Origin: a virus | DNA length: 50,502 bases | IMG/VR virus record: IMGVR_UViG_3300034111_000677 | Coordinates: 1 to 50,502 of that record | Strand: one strand, 5' to 3' | In this document: one piece after another, positions 7,774-16,614 of the stretch | Numbering within the stretch: the stretch's first letter is position 1 | Layout: each line of letters opens with the position of its first letter | The notes under the pieces: generated by a model | Told to the model about the DNA's origin: nothing | Seen by the model: only the letters and a program-made list of their open reading frames with translations | The model's database searches: none | Position numbers and translations under genes: made by a program

Positions 7774-10700
7774 GTATGATGCGAAAACTATTAGAAGCTA
7801 TGTCTAAATTTGCCGGTGAGCCTGAACAAAAACCAGGTGAGCAATGGAAGGGTACAGACAAAGGTACCCCGGGTAAAAAATTAGTAGGAGATAGCATCAT
7901 CAAAGATCTAGCTAAAGGTCCTACTCCTAAAACTAAAGAAGAAGAATTAGCAGAAGCATACGCTAATTTTATGGAAGATGACATTGGTGTAGAAGAAAAA
8001 CGTCCAAGTCGTAAAGGTAGCAGACCAGGTCGTGAATATACTAAACATGGTAAGCCAAGTAAACGTTATACCACTGTTGAAGAAGGTTGGAACACAGGTA
8101 GTGATCGTGTTAGTTTACCTGATGAGCCACGTACCTACTGGAATGGTACCGGAGCATTACAAAAAGAATACGAAGCACTATATGAAAAATTAGTACCGGC
8201 ACAGGGTGCGGCAGAAACTATTGAAGGTGAAGTGTTGCGTGCGGCTAGTAAAATTGTCTATCGTCACTTCAATGATGGTGATGAATTTAACCAAGCAAGT
8301 TATAGACAACTAGAACAGTATATTGGTCCAGTTACCAGCTACGACGATCTAGCACACAAAGCTACAGAGTTTGCTCTTAAAGCCAATGGTAACTATCACC
8401 CTAACCAAGGTTGGGACAGTTTAGACGTTATGGACTACGGTCCTGCGGAAGAAGATGATGACTATGATGACGAAGAAGATGACGATAGCTGGGATCATGA
8501 TGACGACGAAGATTTATTAGGAGAAGGTATGGAAGAATTTGCCAAATCTCAAGCTAAACAACGTGCAGCAAAAAGAAAATCAATTCCTTGGCCTAAAGAA
8601 GTTCCAACTGATGCCGAACAAGAGCGTAATCGCAATCGTGATGAAGAAGAAAACGATCCACATCCTTATACACAAGTTGGTGAAGGTGCGGCTGATGTTT
8701 ACTCAATAACATCAGAAAGAAATGGTAGAGAGCGTAGTAAGTCAGGTACGTTAGCTGAACTTATTGAATACTATGGCTACACATTAGAAACTGGTAAATC
8801 ATACGAACATGAACGTGGTAACAGAAAAATCAATCTTAACCCAAAGAGTATTGAATCATTGGTACAAAATTTAAACAATGCTAAAGACAATGCAGCGGCT
8901 AATGGTAGTAGCAACGAACGCTTTTACGTAGATCATGGTAACATGGCAGAAGGTCGTGGTCCTAGCAAAGGTCTACACAAAAAAGTTACTATCGTTAAAG
9001 GTCGTGATGCTGGTAAAACTGGATATGTTCGTCAGATCAAAACTGACAAGTTAAGAAATCGTGTATATCTTGACCTAGACTTAGAAGATGGTGGGCAAGC
9101 AGTAGTGCTTAAACAAGATGTACGTTTAGTAAAAGACCTAGCAGAAAACTACACTGGTCGTGAAACTAAAGACGGTGTTTGGCGTGTATTTAAAGATGGT
9201 CAAGGCGGAAGTGTTGCTGGTCCATTTAAATCAGCTGAAGAAGCCAATGCATGGATTAAAAAGCAAAATCAAGGTGTGGTGGAAGCACGTACTACGTGGA
9301 ACAACGATTTCTATGTGTACGATCCAAAAACTAAAACAGTTAAAAAGAAATTCCGCACACACAAAGGTGCTAAACAGTACGCAGAAGCCAATGGCTTAAA
9401 AGTAGCAAGTGCTGAATACTATCATGATTCTGTTAGTAAAGGAGTAGAAGAAGGTTGGGAAAGTGGTCCTGAAGAACGTACTAGAGTCGAACGTGATCCA
9501 GATGCTGAATATGATGCACGTCGTCAAGAGAAATTAGATGCGCCTTATGCTCAAAAAGAACCAGAGGCTAAAGGGTATCACGTAGTTAGCCTCGATACAC
9601 GTCAGCCAGTTACCGATAAAGTGTTTCCAACTAAAGGACACGCTATGGCCTACATCCAATCTAACCATAGTAAGAACTTAGCTTATCGTGCTATTAATGA
9701 AGGTATTGAATCCAATGACCCAGTTGAAGGTGCTGTGTTGGCCGCAGTACAAGAACTTATTCAACAAGGGCACACAGAAGTTGCTCCAGAAGTTATTACT
9801 AATATGGTAGTAGCGGCTACAAGTCAACCATTCTTACTTAAAGATCTAGTAGATTGTAACAACAATAGTCCAGCTATTCAACACTATGTTGACAGTATTA
9901 ATCCTACTAAAGTTAAATTCTCAAATGAAATTTTAACAGTTAAAAACGAAGATCCGTTGAAAGATAAGAAACAAGCACAAGCCGGTGTAAGCAGTATGGC
10001 AGCACGTGCGGCCGCTCGCAGTCGTCTAGGTGAAACTAAATCAATATCAGAATTGTCCACTGATTTAGTTACTAAAGTAGGCACTGCTAGAGCCCAACAA
10101 CTTGCTCCGCACGTAGCATCTAATAGTACAAGTCCCGACAGATTGAAGTTTGCTATTAAAAAGAATAAAGCTGTAGATAATTTATTAGCAAAATCAAGAG
10201 CGGCAAACGAAAAGGGTGATACAGCCTCAGCACAACAAGCAGTTGCTGGCGTACTAAAAATTAGAGATACTGTTGATGGAATCAGTGAAGGTAGTGAAAC
10301 TCCATTACGTGATAAAGAAGATTATGCGGCTAAACGTAGTGCGTTACAACAAATTCAAATGGATCCAGACACACATAAAGATCCACAACTTAAAGCTGAA
10401 TTAGTACGTAGATTGGGCAGTTTAAATCAACAGTATTCAGACTTACAAAACAAGTTGCGTGAATTTAAAGAGTCACGTGGACATAAAGTTATTGCTACTA
10501 AGTTGGGTAATATGGACCGCATGAACAATGTTCAGATTCCTACACCAGCAGAACGTCAAGAGCAAATACGTTTACGTAAGGAAAAAGAAGCTGGAAAAAA
10601 GCCAGTTAAGGAGTTTGCGGCGCCGGGTATGAACCCTGCCGCTCCAGCAACCACAGCTAAACCAGCAGATCCAGCAGCAGTAGCTAAAGCAGCTGCAGCA

Positions 10701-10907
10701 ACAAATACATTAAAAGCCGCAACCGGTACTACAGTTGCACCAGCAACATTGGATAAAGCACTTGATTCAGCTACGATGGGTACAGCAACGTCAACTGATG
10801 TAAAAGCACTTGCTCCAATAATGGGTGTACTTAATAAAGCCGCTGCAGATCCTAAACTTGCATCACAGTTTAAAACTATAGCAAATCAAGCTAAACTAAC
10901 ACCATAA
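7770..10907 (+). CDS. Large modular head-packaged polyprotein candidate
   Basis: A 1045-residue, highly charged protein made of short modules separated by hydrophobic-x-E|small sites: VEE|GWN, LGE|GME, VGE|GAA, MAE|GRG, VEE|GWE, INE|GIE, ISE|GSE and LGE|TKS. These fit the L/I-x-E specificity of T4 gp21 prohead protease. An acidic Asp/Glu-only tract lies near residues 225-250. A KOW-like module (KKVTIVKGRDAGKTGYVRQI) lies around 410-430. Several small beta-alpha modules share a Y-x-V ... f.t...A..Y pattern. The C-terminus is Ala/Thr-rich. I infer a prohead core or internal protein cut into many peptides; no enzyme domain is recognised. A hairpin terminator follows at once. Confidence 0.55.
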   Translation: MSMMRKLLEAMSKFAGEPEQKPGEQWKGTDKGTPGKKLVGDSIIKDLAKGPTPKTKEEELAEAYANFMEDDIGVEEKRPSRKGSRPGREYTKHGKPSKRYTTVEEGWNTGSDRVSLPDEPRTYWNGTGALQKEYEALYEKLVPAQGAAETIEGEVLRAASKIVYRHFNDGDEFNQASYRQLEQYIGPVTSYDDLAHKATEFALKANGNYHPNQGWDSLDVMDYGPAEEDDDYDDEEDDDSWDHDDDEDLLGEGMEEFAKSQAKQRAAKRKSIPWPKEVPTDAEQERNRNRDEEENDPHPYTQVGEGAADVYSITSERNGRERSKSGTLAELIEYYGYTLETGKSYEHERGNRKINLNPKSIESLVQNLNNAKDNAAANGSSNERFYVDHGNMAEGRGPSKGLHKKVTIVKGRDAGKTGYVRQIKTDKLRNRVYLDLDLEDGGQAVVLKQDVRLVKDLAENYTGRETKDGVWRVFKDGQGGSVAGPFKSAEEANAWIKKQNQGVVEARTTWNNDFYVYDPKTKTVKKKFRTHKGAKQYAEANGLKVASAEYYHDSVSKGVEEGWESGPEERTRVERDPDAEYDARRQEKLDAPYAQKEPEAKGYHVVSLDTRQPVTDKVFPTKGHAMAYIQSNHSKNLAYRAINEGIESNDPVEGAVLAAVQELIQQGHTEVAPEVITNMVVAATSQPFLLKDLVDCNNNSPAIQHYVDSINPTKVKFSNEILTVKNEDPLKDKKQAQAGVSSMAARAAARSRLGETKSISELSTDLVTKVGTARAQQLAPHVASNSTSPDRLKFAIKKNKAVDNLLAKSRAANEKGDTASAQQAVAGVLKIRDTVDGISEGSETPLRDKEDYAAKRSALQQIQMDPDTHKDPQLKAELVRRLGSLNQQYSDLQNKLREFKESRGHKVIATKLGNMDRMNNVQIPTPAERQEQIRLRKEKEAGKKPVKEFAAPGMNPAAPATTAKPADPAAVAKAAAATNTLKAATGTTVAPATLDKALDSATMGTATSTDVKALAPIMGVLNKAAADPKLASQFKTIANQAKLTP

Positions 10908-10931
10908 GATTAAAGGGGCGACCCTTTAATC
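10908..10931. terminator. Bidirectional hairpin terminator between convergent genes
   Basis: A perfect 10-bp inverted repeat, GATTAAAGGG/CCCTTTAATC, closes a GCGA (GNRA) tetraloop. It begins 1 base after the + strand stop and contains the stop codon of the minus-strand gene (10926-10928). The A/T-rich stem base gives a T-rich 3' arm on both strands, fitting termination in both directions. No long T tract follows. Confidence 0.62.
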
Positions 10932-11372
10932 GTCGTGTGCTTCTGGTTCTACTCCGTCTGTTTGTAAATCTGCGTCTAACTTTTTCAAGTATGCTTTAAC
11001 TGCTGATAGTTTACTAAACATACGGTTAGCACGTTTCTTATTAAGATATACACAAAATTTACCAGCATTATCTCGTTTAACTTCAGCTAACGTATCACGC
11101 TTGAAGCCAATGTTTGCTGTGTATACTGGGTCAATTTCAGCCATTGTATCAAATCCCAGCAATATACTATCGCCCTTGTTGCCCACTTTAACTAACTTAG
11201 TGTCAAAGTATCCACTATTATTTGCTCGACGCATAATGATAGCCGCCAACTTAACATTATTTTCAGCTACTTGTATTGTACCGTCGGCATCAATCCAATA
11301 ATCCTCGCCTTCATATGGTCCGTTAATTGGGTCACCGATAATTTCATTTAATAGTTCTGCTACTTGTGTCAT
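10926..11372 (-). CDS. Hypothetical protein, the only minus-strand gene
   Basis: A 148-residue soluble protein starting MTQVAELLNEIIGD, with a C-terminal basic helix region (NKKRANRMFSKLSAVKAYLKK) and an acidic end (EPEAHDD). I chose ATG 11372 because an AAGAG ribosome site lies 8 bases upstream. An upstream in-frame ATG lies only 4 bases past the -10 box and would be at or before the transcription start. It has its own consensus promoter and shares a terminator with the opposite gene. No family is recognised. An early or constitutive regulatory role is possible because it runs against the late gene block. Confidence 0.7.
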   Translation of the reverse strand: MTQVAELLNEIIGDPINGPYEGEDYWIDADGTIQVAENNVKLAAIIMRRANNSGYFDTKLVKVGNKGDSILLGFDTMAEIDPVYTANIGFKRDTLAEVKRDNAGKFCVYLNKKRANRMFSKLSAVKAYLKKLDADLQTDGVEPEAHDD

Positions 11373-11406
11373 TGAGTTTACTCTTAGGTTGATTAAAGAC
11401 ATAGCT

Positions 11407-11435
11407 ATTATACTATCATTTGCCATTAAAGTCAA
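11407..11435 (-). promoter_or_regulatory. Sigma70 promoter of the minus-strand gene
   Basis: Read on the minus strand: TTGACT (11435-11430), a 17-base spacer and TATAAT (11412-11407). It is a near-perfect consensus and faces away from the late-type box at 11471, so the two transcription units diverge here. Confidence 0.82.
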
Positions 11436-11470
11436 GTCTTTTCGTAAGTTTTACTTAGAATTAAATTAGC

Positions 11471-11477
11471 ATAAATA
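11471..11477 (+). promoter_or_regulatory. T4-late-like promoter box
   Basis: ATAAATA lies 28 bases before the ATG at 11506, in the divergent gap between the minus-strand promoter and the fibre-region genes. Confidence 0.48.
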
Positions 11478-11505
11478 TCTTATATGAGTCAGTCTGAGAA
11501 CAAAT

Positions 11506-12195
11506 ATGAGAATATATGATTTAAATCCCGTGGTTAACGAAGATAGCGAAATGGCTGATGTCATTACAGCACGTGGTCTAGTGAATAGAGCATTAGATAA
11601 TCCTGCTGCACGTCAAGAATACTTTGATTACATGACACATTTGCGCAATAAACACGGTAAAGAATATAGTATACGTATTCATCAAAAAGCCACTACACTA
11701 GCTAAATCAGTAGATGAAACAATTAAGAAAGTGGGCAGTCAATACGAACTTGTTAGTAAATCAGGTAAGAATTTAGGTAAGTATCCAACTCGCGCCGGTG
11801 CTGAAAAACGTGAACGTCAGGTCAATTATTTTAAACACGTTAAAGAAGATGCGTGGACTGGTGATAACCCAGCTTGGCACAACGGCAATGACCAATGGAA
11901 TGATGGTACCGATCAATGGCACAGCGCAGATGATGGATCTAGCGGTGGAGTAAGTGGTGCTCCGGCAGCTCCGTTAACTGGTGCTATACCAGTGGATGAA
12001 GATTTTAATCCGCAAGATGTAATTAGCGTCGATGTTCCACTATTAATACGCTTGTTTGAATATGCTCGCGAAGATGCTAAAACAGACGCAGATTTACATA
12101 ATTTAACAGAACGTTTAATTGCGCTAAGTCAAGAAGGTAATACACTAACAATGCAAGATTACGATACAATTTGCAACACCAAGGAAACTGATTAA
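11506..12195 (+). CDS. Putative prohead-core/virion protein
   Basis: A 229-residue, highly charged protein beginning MRIYDLNPVVNEDSEMADV, again with a hydrophobic-x-E motif close to the N-terminus. A small beta-alpha module (QYELVSKSGKNLGKYPTRAG) near residue 80 resembles modules in the 7770-10907 polyprotein. The middle carries W-rich tandem motifs (NPAWHNGNDQW, GTDQWH). The last 60 residues are a helical segment with VDVPLLIRLFEYAREDAK. I know that C-terminal pattern from unassigned structural proteins of T4-like aquatic phages. The gene overlaps the fibre gene by one base (TAATG), so both are probably late. Function is inferred only. Confidence 0.5.
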   Translation: MRIYDLNPVVNEDSEMADVITARGLVNRALDNPAARQEYFDYMTHLRNKHGKEYSIRIHQKATTLAKSVDETIKKVGSQYELVSKSGKNLGKYPTRAGAEKRERQVNYFKHVKEDAWTGDNPAWHNGNDQWNDGTDQWHSADDGSSGGVSGAPAAPLTGAIPVDEDFNPQDVISVDVPLLIRLFEYAREDAKTDADLHNLTERLIALSQEGNTLTMQDYDTICNTKETD

Positions 12196-15100
12196 TGAGT
12201 CTTATAAGTCAAACCACAGCATATACTACCCCTGGTACATATACGTACACTATTCCGCAAGGAGTAAGCGCACTTGAACTTTATCTATGGGGTGCTGGCG
12301 GTGCTAATGGTGCTGCTGGTGAAGTTGTTTCTCGCCAAACAGGCCAAAAAATAGTAGGCAGTGTACAAACTGGAACTCAAGTAACTGGCAGTGTACAAAC
12401 CGGAACTAGAGAAGTAGGCCAGGTAGAAGTTGGAAAAAGACAAGTAGGGACTGTACAAACTGGAACTAAATCAGTAGGCACAGTAGTAGTACAACCAGCT
12501 ATTCCGGCTGGTCAACAAGCTGTATCTGAAAGATTAGTTGTTCCTGAGGGAGTTACTAGTGTTACGATACTTGCCGCTGGCGGTGGTGGTGGTGGTGGTG
12601 GCTCTGACGGATTTGATAAAAATCACCATATTTATGGTGCTGGTGGACAAGCCGGCGCATTAGTTCAAACTACTGTAGCAGTAACCCCAGGTCAGGTAAT
12701 TACTGCTACTGTTGGTGGTGGTGGTGGTGGCGGAGCAGGCGGTAATGAACGTCCTGGTGCTAGCGGGGGGACTACTGTTGTTGCTGTAGAGGGAACTATT
12801 GTAGCTCGGGCAGCTGGTGGAGCAGGTGGAGCAGCAAGAGTAACTGGATCAGCTAGTAACGGAGCAAGGTTAGGGGGAAGTGCTGCTGTTGCTGGCGGTG
12901 GTGGTGCTGGATCACCAGGCAACTATAGGTCCGATGGTCTATCTGGTCAATCTGGAGCAGTTATTGTTGCGTGGGATGCCGTACCCGAGGTAACAAGAAC
13001 AGTAAGGGTTCCAGTCTACGAACCAGTTTATGAACCAATATATGAACCAATATTTGAACCGATATTTACTCCAGTAGTCGAAGCAGTATTTGAACCAGTA
13101 TACGAACCGATATTTACATATTATCCGGGTGGCACAGGCGGTGCTGGAGGCGCTGGCGGATATGCTAATAGAAAAATAAGAGTAACCCAAGGTGATGTTG
13201 TTGTAGTTTCCGTAGGGGGTGCTGGTATAAACTATGTAGGCGGAAGCGGAGCATCTACACCAACTAATTTTAGTGGAGGCACAGCAGGAGTAGCAACTGG
13301 TACAGGACGTGGCGGTGGCGGCGGTGGCGCAACTGTGGTCACAGTCAACGGCGTAGTAGTTGCTGTGGCAGCTGGCGGTGGTGGCGGTGGTGCCGGAGGA
13401 ACAAATGGAGTAGGGGGAGCTAACGGTACTGGAGCAGAAATTAGTGGTGGCACAGGCGGAACAAGCGCAGGTGCTAATTCAGCCACAGGACCATCAACTG
13501 GTGGTGGTGGCGGTGGCGGATATTTTGGCGGTGTTGCTGGTACTTCTGGTGTTAGTGGCGGCGGTGGCCAAGGTGGTATAAGTTACGGAACTATTATACA
13601 AGCAGGCACTACCGCTCCCGGTGGATTATCAGTATCATTATATCCAAGTACTAGACCCGGATATCCAGAAAGAAACGGAGCTGCCGTATTAACATTTACT
13701 AAATCGTTTAACATTAATGTAAAACAATCTAATAATTGGAAAAGTGTTGATCGTGCGTGGGTTAAAGTTAGCGGAATATGGAAAGAATTATTAAATGGGT
13801 GGACTAAGGTCGACGGTTCGTGGGCTCCATTAATCACCGCTCGTTCAATTGAGGGAGCAGAAAATCTTGCGGCGCCAACTGTAGTTTATACATTGACTCG
13901 AGATGTTAGTTCAGTCGACGAAGGCGATACTGTTACATTTACCTTAGGCGGAACAGGGTTAACAAACGGTACAGTAGTTCCATATACAGCAACTGGTATT
14001 GATGCCAACGCATTAGCAGCTGGAGCATTGAGTGGTAATTTTATTGTAGGAACAACCAATTCAATTACGTTTACTCCAAAACTAAATCAAACTACATACG
14101 GGGCAAGAACATTAAAAGTATTCCTTGATAACAAAGGAGTAAGTGCGAGCTGTATTGTAAATAATATATCACTTACTCCGTTATATACATTAACTGCTAG
14201 TACACCAACTGTAACTGAAGGTAGCACAGTTACATTTACCTTATCAACCGCTAATGTAGATAACGGTGAGGTTATTGCGTATTCGGTGTCGGGTATCGCT
14301 GCTGCAGATTTATCATCAGGATCGTTAACTGGTAATTTTATAGTTGGTACAACAGATTCTATCGCCTTAACATTAAGCGCAGATTCGATTACCGAAGGGG
14401 CAGAAACATTGACTATGACTTTACATAATAGACCTGGCAGTGCTAGTTGTATTATTATTGACTCATCAATCACTCCTACTCCTACGTATGCTTTATCTGC
14501 TAGTACATCATCTGTCAATGAAGGTGGCTCAGTTACATTTACACTATCGACTACTAATGTTAATTCGGGCACAGTCGTTCCATATTCGATTAGTGGTGTT
14601 AGTTTCTTAGATTTGACGTCCGGGTCAATAAATGGTAATTTTGTAGTTGGTTCGGTAACAACGGCTACATTTACTCTAGCATCAGATAACCGTACAGAAG
14701 GTAGAGAAGTAATAACGATGACGCTAGTCGACAAAGGGATAACAGAAAATTGTATTATTAATGATTCATCAACTACACCGCCTATTCCGTTCACTGGTTC
14801 GATTACATTAAGTGGTAGTGGCGTATGGGCTGTACCACCATATGTAAATACAGTATTTGTTTCTGTAACGGGAGGCGGCGGAGGCGGTGGTGCCAATCAT
14901 TCAAGTTGTGGTAACAGCAGCCATCACGGTGGTAATGGTGGCGGAGGATACACAAATTCAGATACACTATCAGTTTCCTCAGGGCAAACATTTAACTACT
15001 CAGTGGGTGGCGGTGGTGGTGGTGGCGCTACTAGTAAAGCTAGCGGCAGCCCCGGCGGTGCTACAAGTTTTGGATCAGTATCGGCCGCGGGCGGCAGTGG

Positions 15101-15245
15101 GGGCATTGGTGGGACATCGGGTGCTGTTGGAGCCGGTGGTGGCGCTATCAACGGCGGTAAAGGTGGTGTATACCAAAGTTGGGCAGGCAGCGCGGGCGGC
15201 TCTGGATCTATTAGCCTTTCGTGGTCAGGAGTGAGACCTGGATAA
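12195..15245 (+). CDS. Glycine-rich tail fibre/adhesin with Calx-beta domains
   Basis: A 1016-residue protein. Residues 1-110 hold a beta strand start and tandem short repeats (GSVQTGT, GTVQTGT types). Glycine-rich regions with runs such as GGGGGGGGS lie near 130-255 and 375-475, and another at the C-terminus (about 890-1010). Tandem VYEPIYEPIFEP repeats lie near 275-310. Three Calx-beta-like repeats of about 95 residues (VSSVDEGDTVTFTL, TPTVTEGSTVTFTL, TSSVNEGGSVTFTL) follow at about 570-860. Poly-glycine adhesin modules resemble the receptor-recognising tips of T-even fibres (gp38 type), so host recognition is likely. No TM or signal is present. A stop-proximal hairpin follows. Confidence 0.7.
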   Translation: MSLISQTTAYTTPGTYTYTIPQGVSALELYLWGAGGANGAAGEVVSRQTGQKIVGSVQTGTQVTGSVQTGTREVGQVEVGKRQVGTVQTGTKSVGTVVVQPAIPAGQQAVSERLVVPEGVTSVTILAAGGGGGGGGSDGFDKNHHIYGAGGQAGALVQTTVAVTPGQVITATVGGGGGGGAGGNERPGASGGTTVVAVEGTIVARAAGGAGGAARVTGSASNGARLGGSAAVAGGGGAGSPGNYRSDGLSGQSGAVIVAWDAVPEVTRTVRVPVYEPVYEPIYEPIFEPIFTPVVEAVFEPVYEPIFTYYPGGTGGAGGAGGYANRKIRVTQGDVVVVSVGGAGINYVGGSGASTPTNFSGGTAGVATGTGRGGGGGGATVVTVNGVVVAVAAGGGGGGAGGTNGVGGANGTGAEISGGTGGTSAGANSATGPSTGGGGGGGYFGGVAGTSGVSGGGGQGGISYGTIIQAGTTAPGGLSVSLYPSTRPGYPERNGAAVLTFTKSFNINVKQSNNWKSVDRAWVKVSGIWKELLNGWTKVDGSWAPLITARSIEGAENLAAPTVVYTLTRDVSSVDEGDTVTFTLGGTGLTNGTVVPYTATGIDANALAAGALSGNFIVGTTNSITFTPKLNQTTYGARTLKVFLDNKGVSASCIVNNISLTPLYTLTASTPTVTEGSTVTFTLSTANVDNGEVIAYSVSGIAAADLSSGSLTGNFIVGTTDSIALTLSADSITEGAETLTMTLHNRPGSASCIIIDSSITPTPTYALSASTSSVNEGGSVTFTLSTTNVNSGTVVPYSISGVSFLDLTSGSINGNFVVGSVTTATFTLASDNRTEGREVITMTLVDKGITENCIINDSSTTPPIPFTGSITLSGSGVWAVPPYVNTVFVSVTGGGGGGGANHSSCGNSSHHGGNGGGGYTNSDTLSVSSGQTFNYSVGGGGGGGATSKASGSPGGATSFGSVSAAGGSGGIGGTSGAVGAGGGAINGGKGGVYQSWAGSAGGSGSISLSWSGVRPG

Positions 15246-15246
15246 C

Positions 15247-15285
15247 AATTTTATAGTAGCGTGTTGCTCTTACTACTATAAAATT
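15247..15285. terminator. Long A/T-rich hairpin after fibre gene
   Basis: A perfect 13-bp inverted repeat (AATTTTATAGTAG / CTACTATAAAATT) with a 13-base loop begins 2 bases after the fibre stop codon. No T tract follows. It may terminate or stabilise the long fibre mRNA, or protect its 3' end. Confidence 0.5.
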
Positions 15286-15293
15286 AATACCAT

Positions 15294-15300
15294 CTAAATA
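15294..15300 (+). promoter_or_regulatory. Possible late-type promoter box
   Basis: CTAAATA abuts the ATG at 15301. A transcript from it would begin a few bases inside the gene, so either the box is not used for this gene or translation starts elsewhere. Low confidence. Confidence 0.25.
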
Positions 15301-15840
15301 ATGCTACTATCTCAAATAGATAATTATTTAAGTACAGAAGACTTCGATTTACTCAAAAATACTCTGCTCGGCTCAGATTTTCCGTGGTATTTGTGTCCGA
15401 CTAAAGTATTGTACGAAGAAGAATCAATAGTAGAAGAAAAGTATAATTATCAATTTACTCATATATTCTATAATAATTACACTGTACGCAGTGATTGGTT
15501 TAATATCATAGCTCCGTTAATTATTCCTATTGTAGTACCGGGTAAAACAATTGAACTAGTAAGAATCAAGGCTAACCTGTTACCGGCCACTCATGATATA
15601 ATTCAATTTGATTATCATACCGATATCGAATATACTAGCGACTTTGATGGTTTTGAAAAAAATACTGCTATATTCTATGTAAACACAAATAACGGATTTA
15701 CTATGTTTGCTAATGGTACTAAAGTAGAATCTGTTGAAAATAGATTGGTAGCATTTTCTGCTGATAATAGGCACACAGGATCAACCTGTACAGATCAAAG
15801 AACCAGATGTGTTATTAACTTAAATTACGTTTATAAATAA
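15301..15840 (+). CDS. 2-oxoglutarate/Fe(II)-dependent oxygenase-like protein
   Basis: A 179-residue protein with the double-stranded beta-helix pattern of 2OG-Fe(II) oxygenases. The metal ligands are visible as H106-x-D108 in FDYHTDIEY, then H158 in DNRHTGS, followed by R167/R169 in DQRTRCVIN for 2-oxoglutarate. Members hydroxylate proteins, sugars or small molecules; phage versions often lie beside fibre genes, as here. The substrate is unknown. There is no good ribosome site upstream. The gene is more A/T-rich than the fibre gene. Two other oxygenase-like genes lie at 36435 and 40371. Confidence 0.72.
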   Translation: MLLSQIDNYLSTEDFDLLKNTLLGSDFPWYLCPTKVLYEEESIVEEKYNYQFTHIFYNNYTVRSDWFNIIAPLIIPIVVPGKTIELVRIKANLLPATHDIIQFDYHTDIEYTSDFDGFEKNTAIFYVNTNNGFTMFANGTKVESVENRLVAFSADNRHTGSTCTDQRTRCVINLNYVYK

Positions 15841-15858
15841 AACAACGAGGGAAAATCA

Positions 15859-16572
15859 ATGAACAAGTTAGTATTAGTATTATTAATTTTAGCGTCATCA
15901 ACAGCATGGGCAGGTATCAATCAAGAATGTCCGACATTAACAGCCGCGGGTTCAGCAACATACACTGCCAAGCCCGGTGATCAAGAGATTTGCCATAAGA
16001 ACTATGCTGTAATTCATAGCTGTGCTGTTAAAGCACCTATCGCAGTATTTGAGCGTTTGTCATTAGAAGACATGACAGGTCCTGCTAAACGTAAAGATGA
16101 CTTCCGACCAGATCCAAAAGTTACACCAGCTTGTTCAGCAACATTAGCTGACTATGCAACTGTAGGGCGTACACATGACCGTGGACATATGAGCCCGGCA
16201 GGTAACAACACACAAGATCCAGCAATTATGAGTGAAAGTTTTTACCTAAGCAATATGCAACCGCAAATAGCCAATAACAATCGTGGTATTTGGAAACAGT
16301 TAGAAACATACGAACGTGAATGGGCCAAACAGCCAGGTACAGACTACTACATTATTTCGGGTGGTATCTTTGATGCAGGCCATCAAAAGACAGGCAACGG
16401 CCTAGGTATTCCGACACGTTTATACAAGATTATTATTGAAAAGAATAGTAAGAAAGTTAAGGCTTACTTGATGCCCAATGGTCCACTACCAGTAGCAGAC
16501 TTGCCTAAGTACGAAACTACTGTAGCTAACGTAGAATCAGCAACAGGGTTAAAGTTTGCATTGCCTAAGTAA
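15859..16572 (+). CDS. Secreted DNA/RNA non-specific endonuclease (NUC superfamily)
   Basis: A 237-residue protein with a clear Sec signal peptide (residues 1-18, cleavage after AWA) and a beta-beta-alpha-metal nuclease domain. The signature DRGH at 107-110 (GRTHDRGHMSPAG) carries the catalytic His, and NMQPQIANNNRG supplies the metal-binding Asn. Serratia nuclease and mitochondrial EndoG belong here. Four cysteines suggest periplasmic disulfides. Export predicts that it degrades nucleic acid in the periplasm or outside, perhaps for nucleotide scavenging or against incoming phage DNA. The ribosome site is GAGGG, and a rho-independent terminator follows. Confidence 0.86.
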   Translation: MNKLVLVLLILASSTAWAGINQECPTLTAAGSATYTAKPGDQEICHKNYAVIHSCAVKAPIAVFERLSLEDMTGPAKRKDDFRPDPKVTPACSATLADYATVGRTHDRGHMSPAGNNTQDPAIMSESFYLSNMQPQIANNNRGIWKQLETYEREWAKQPGTDYYIISGGIFDAGHQKTGNGLGIPTRLYKIIIEKNSKKVKAYLMPNGPLPVADLPKYETTVANVESATGLKFALPK

Positions 16573-16590
16573 GTAAACCAACCAGACCAA

Positions 16591-16614
16591 ACCGCTCGTA
16601 AGGGCGGTTTTTTA
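16591..16614 (+). terminator. Rho-independent terminator after nuclease gene
   Basis: ACCGCTC / GGGCGGT forms a 7-bp stem with one G-T wobble around a GTAA loop, followed at once by TTTTTTA. It is the clearest intrinsic terminator in the window. Confidence 0.85.

Noticed and set aside
9000-9120. KOW-like segment taken as a NusG-type transcription factor
   Set aside because: Only the short KOW strand-turn is visible, inside a large polyprotein-like gene. The NGN domain of NusG is absent.
12350-13110. Tandem DNA repeats that might suggest a CRISPR array
   Set aside because: The units are short, in frame, unequal and coding (QTG and YEP repeats). No unique spacers of even length are present.
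12692-13486. Long minus-strand open frames rich in Pro and Ala across the fibre gene
   Set aside because: They are the complement of the glycine-rich coding repeats. They have no ribosome sites and no separate promoter.
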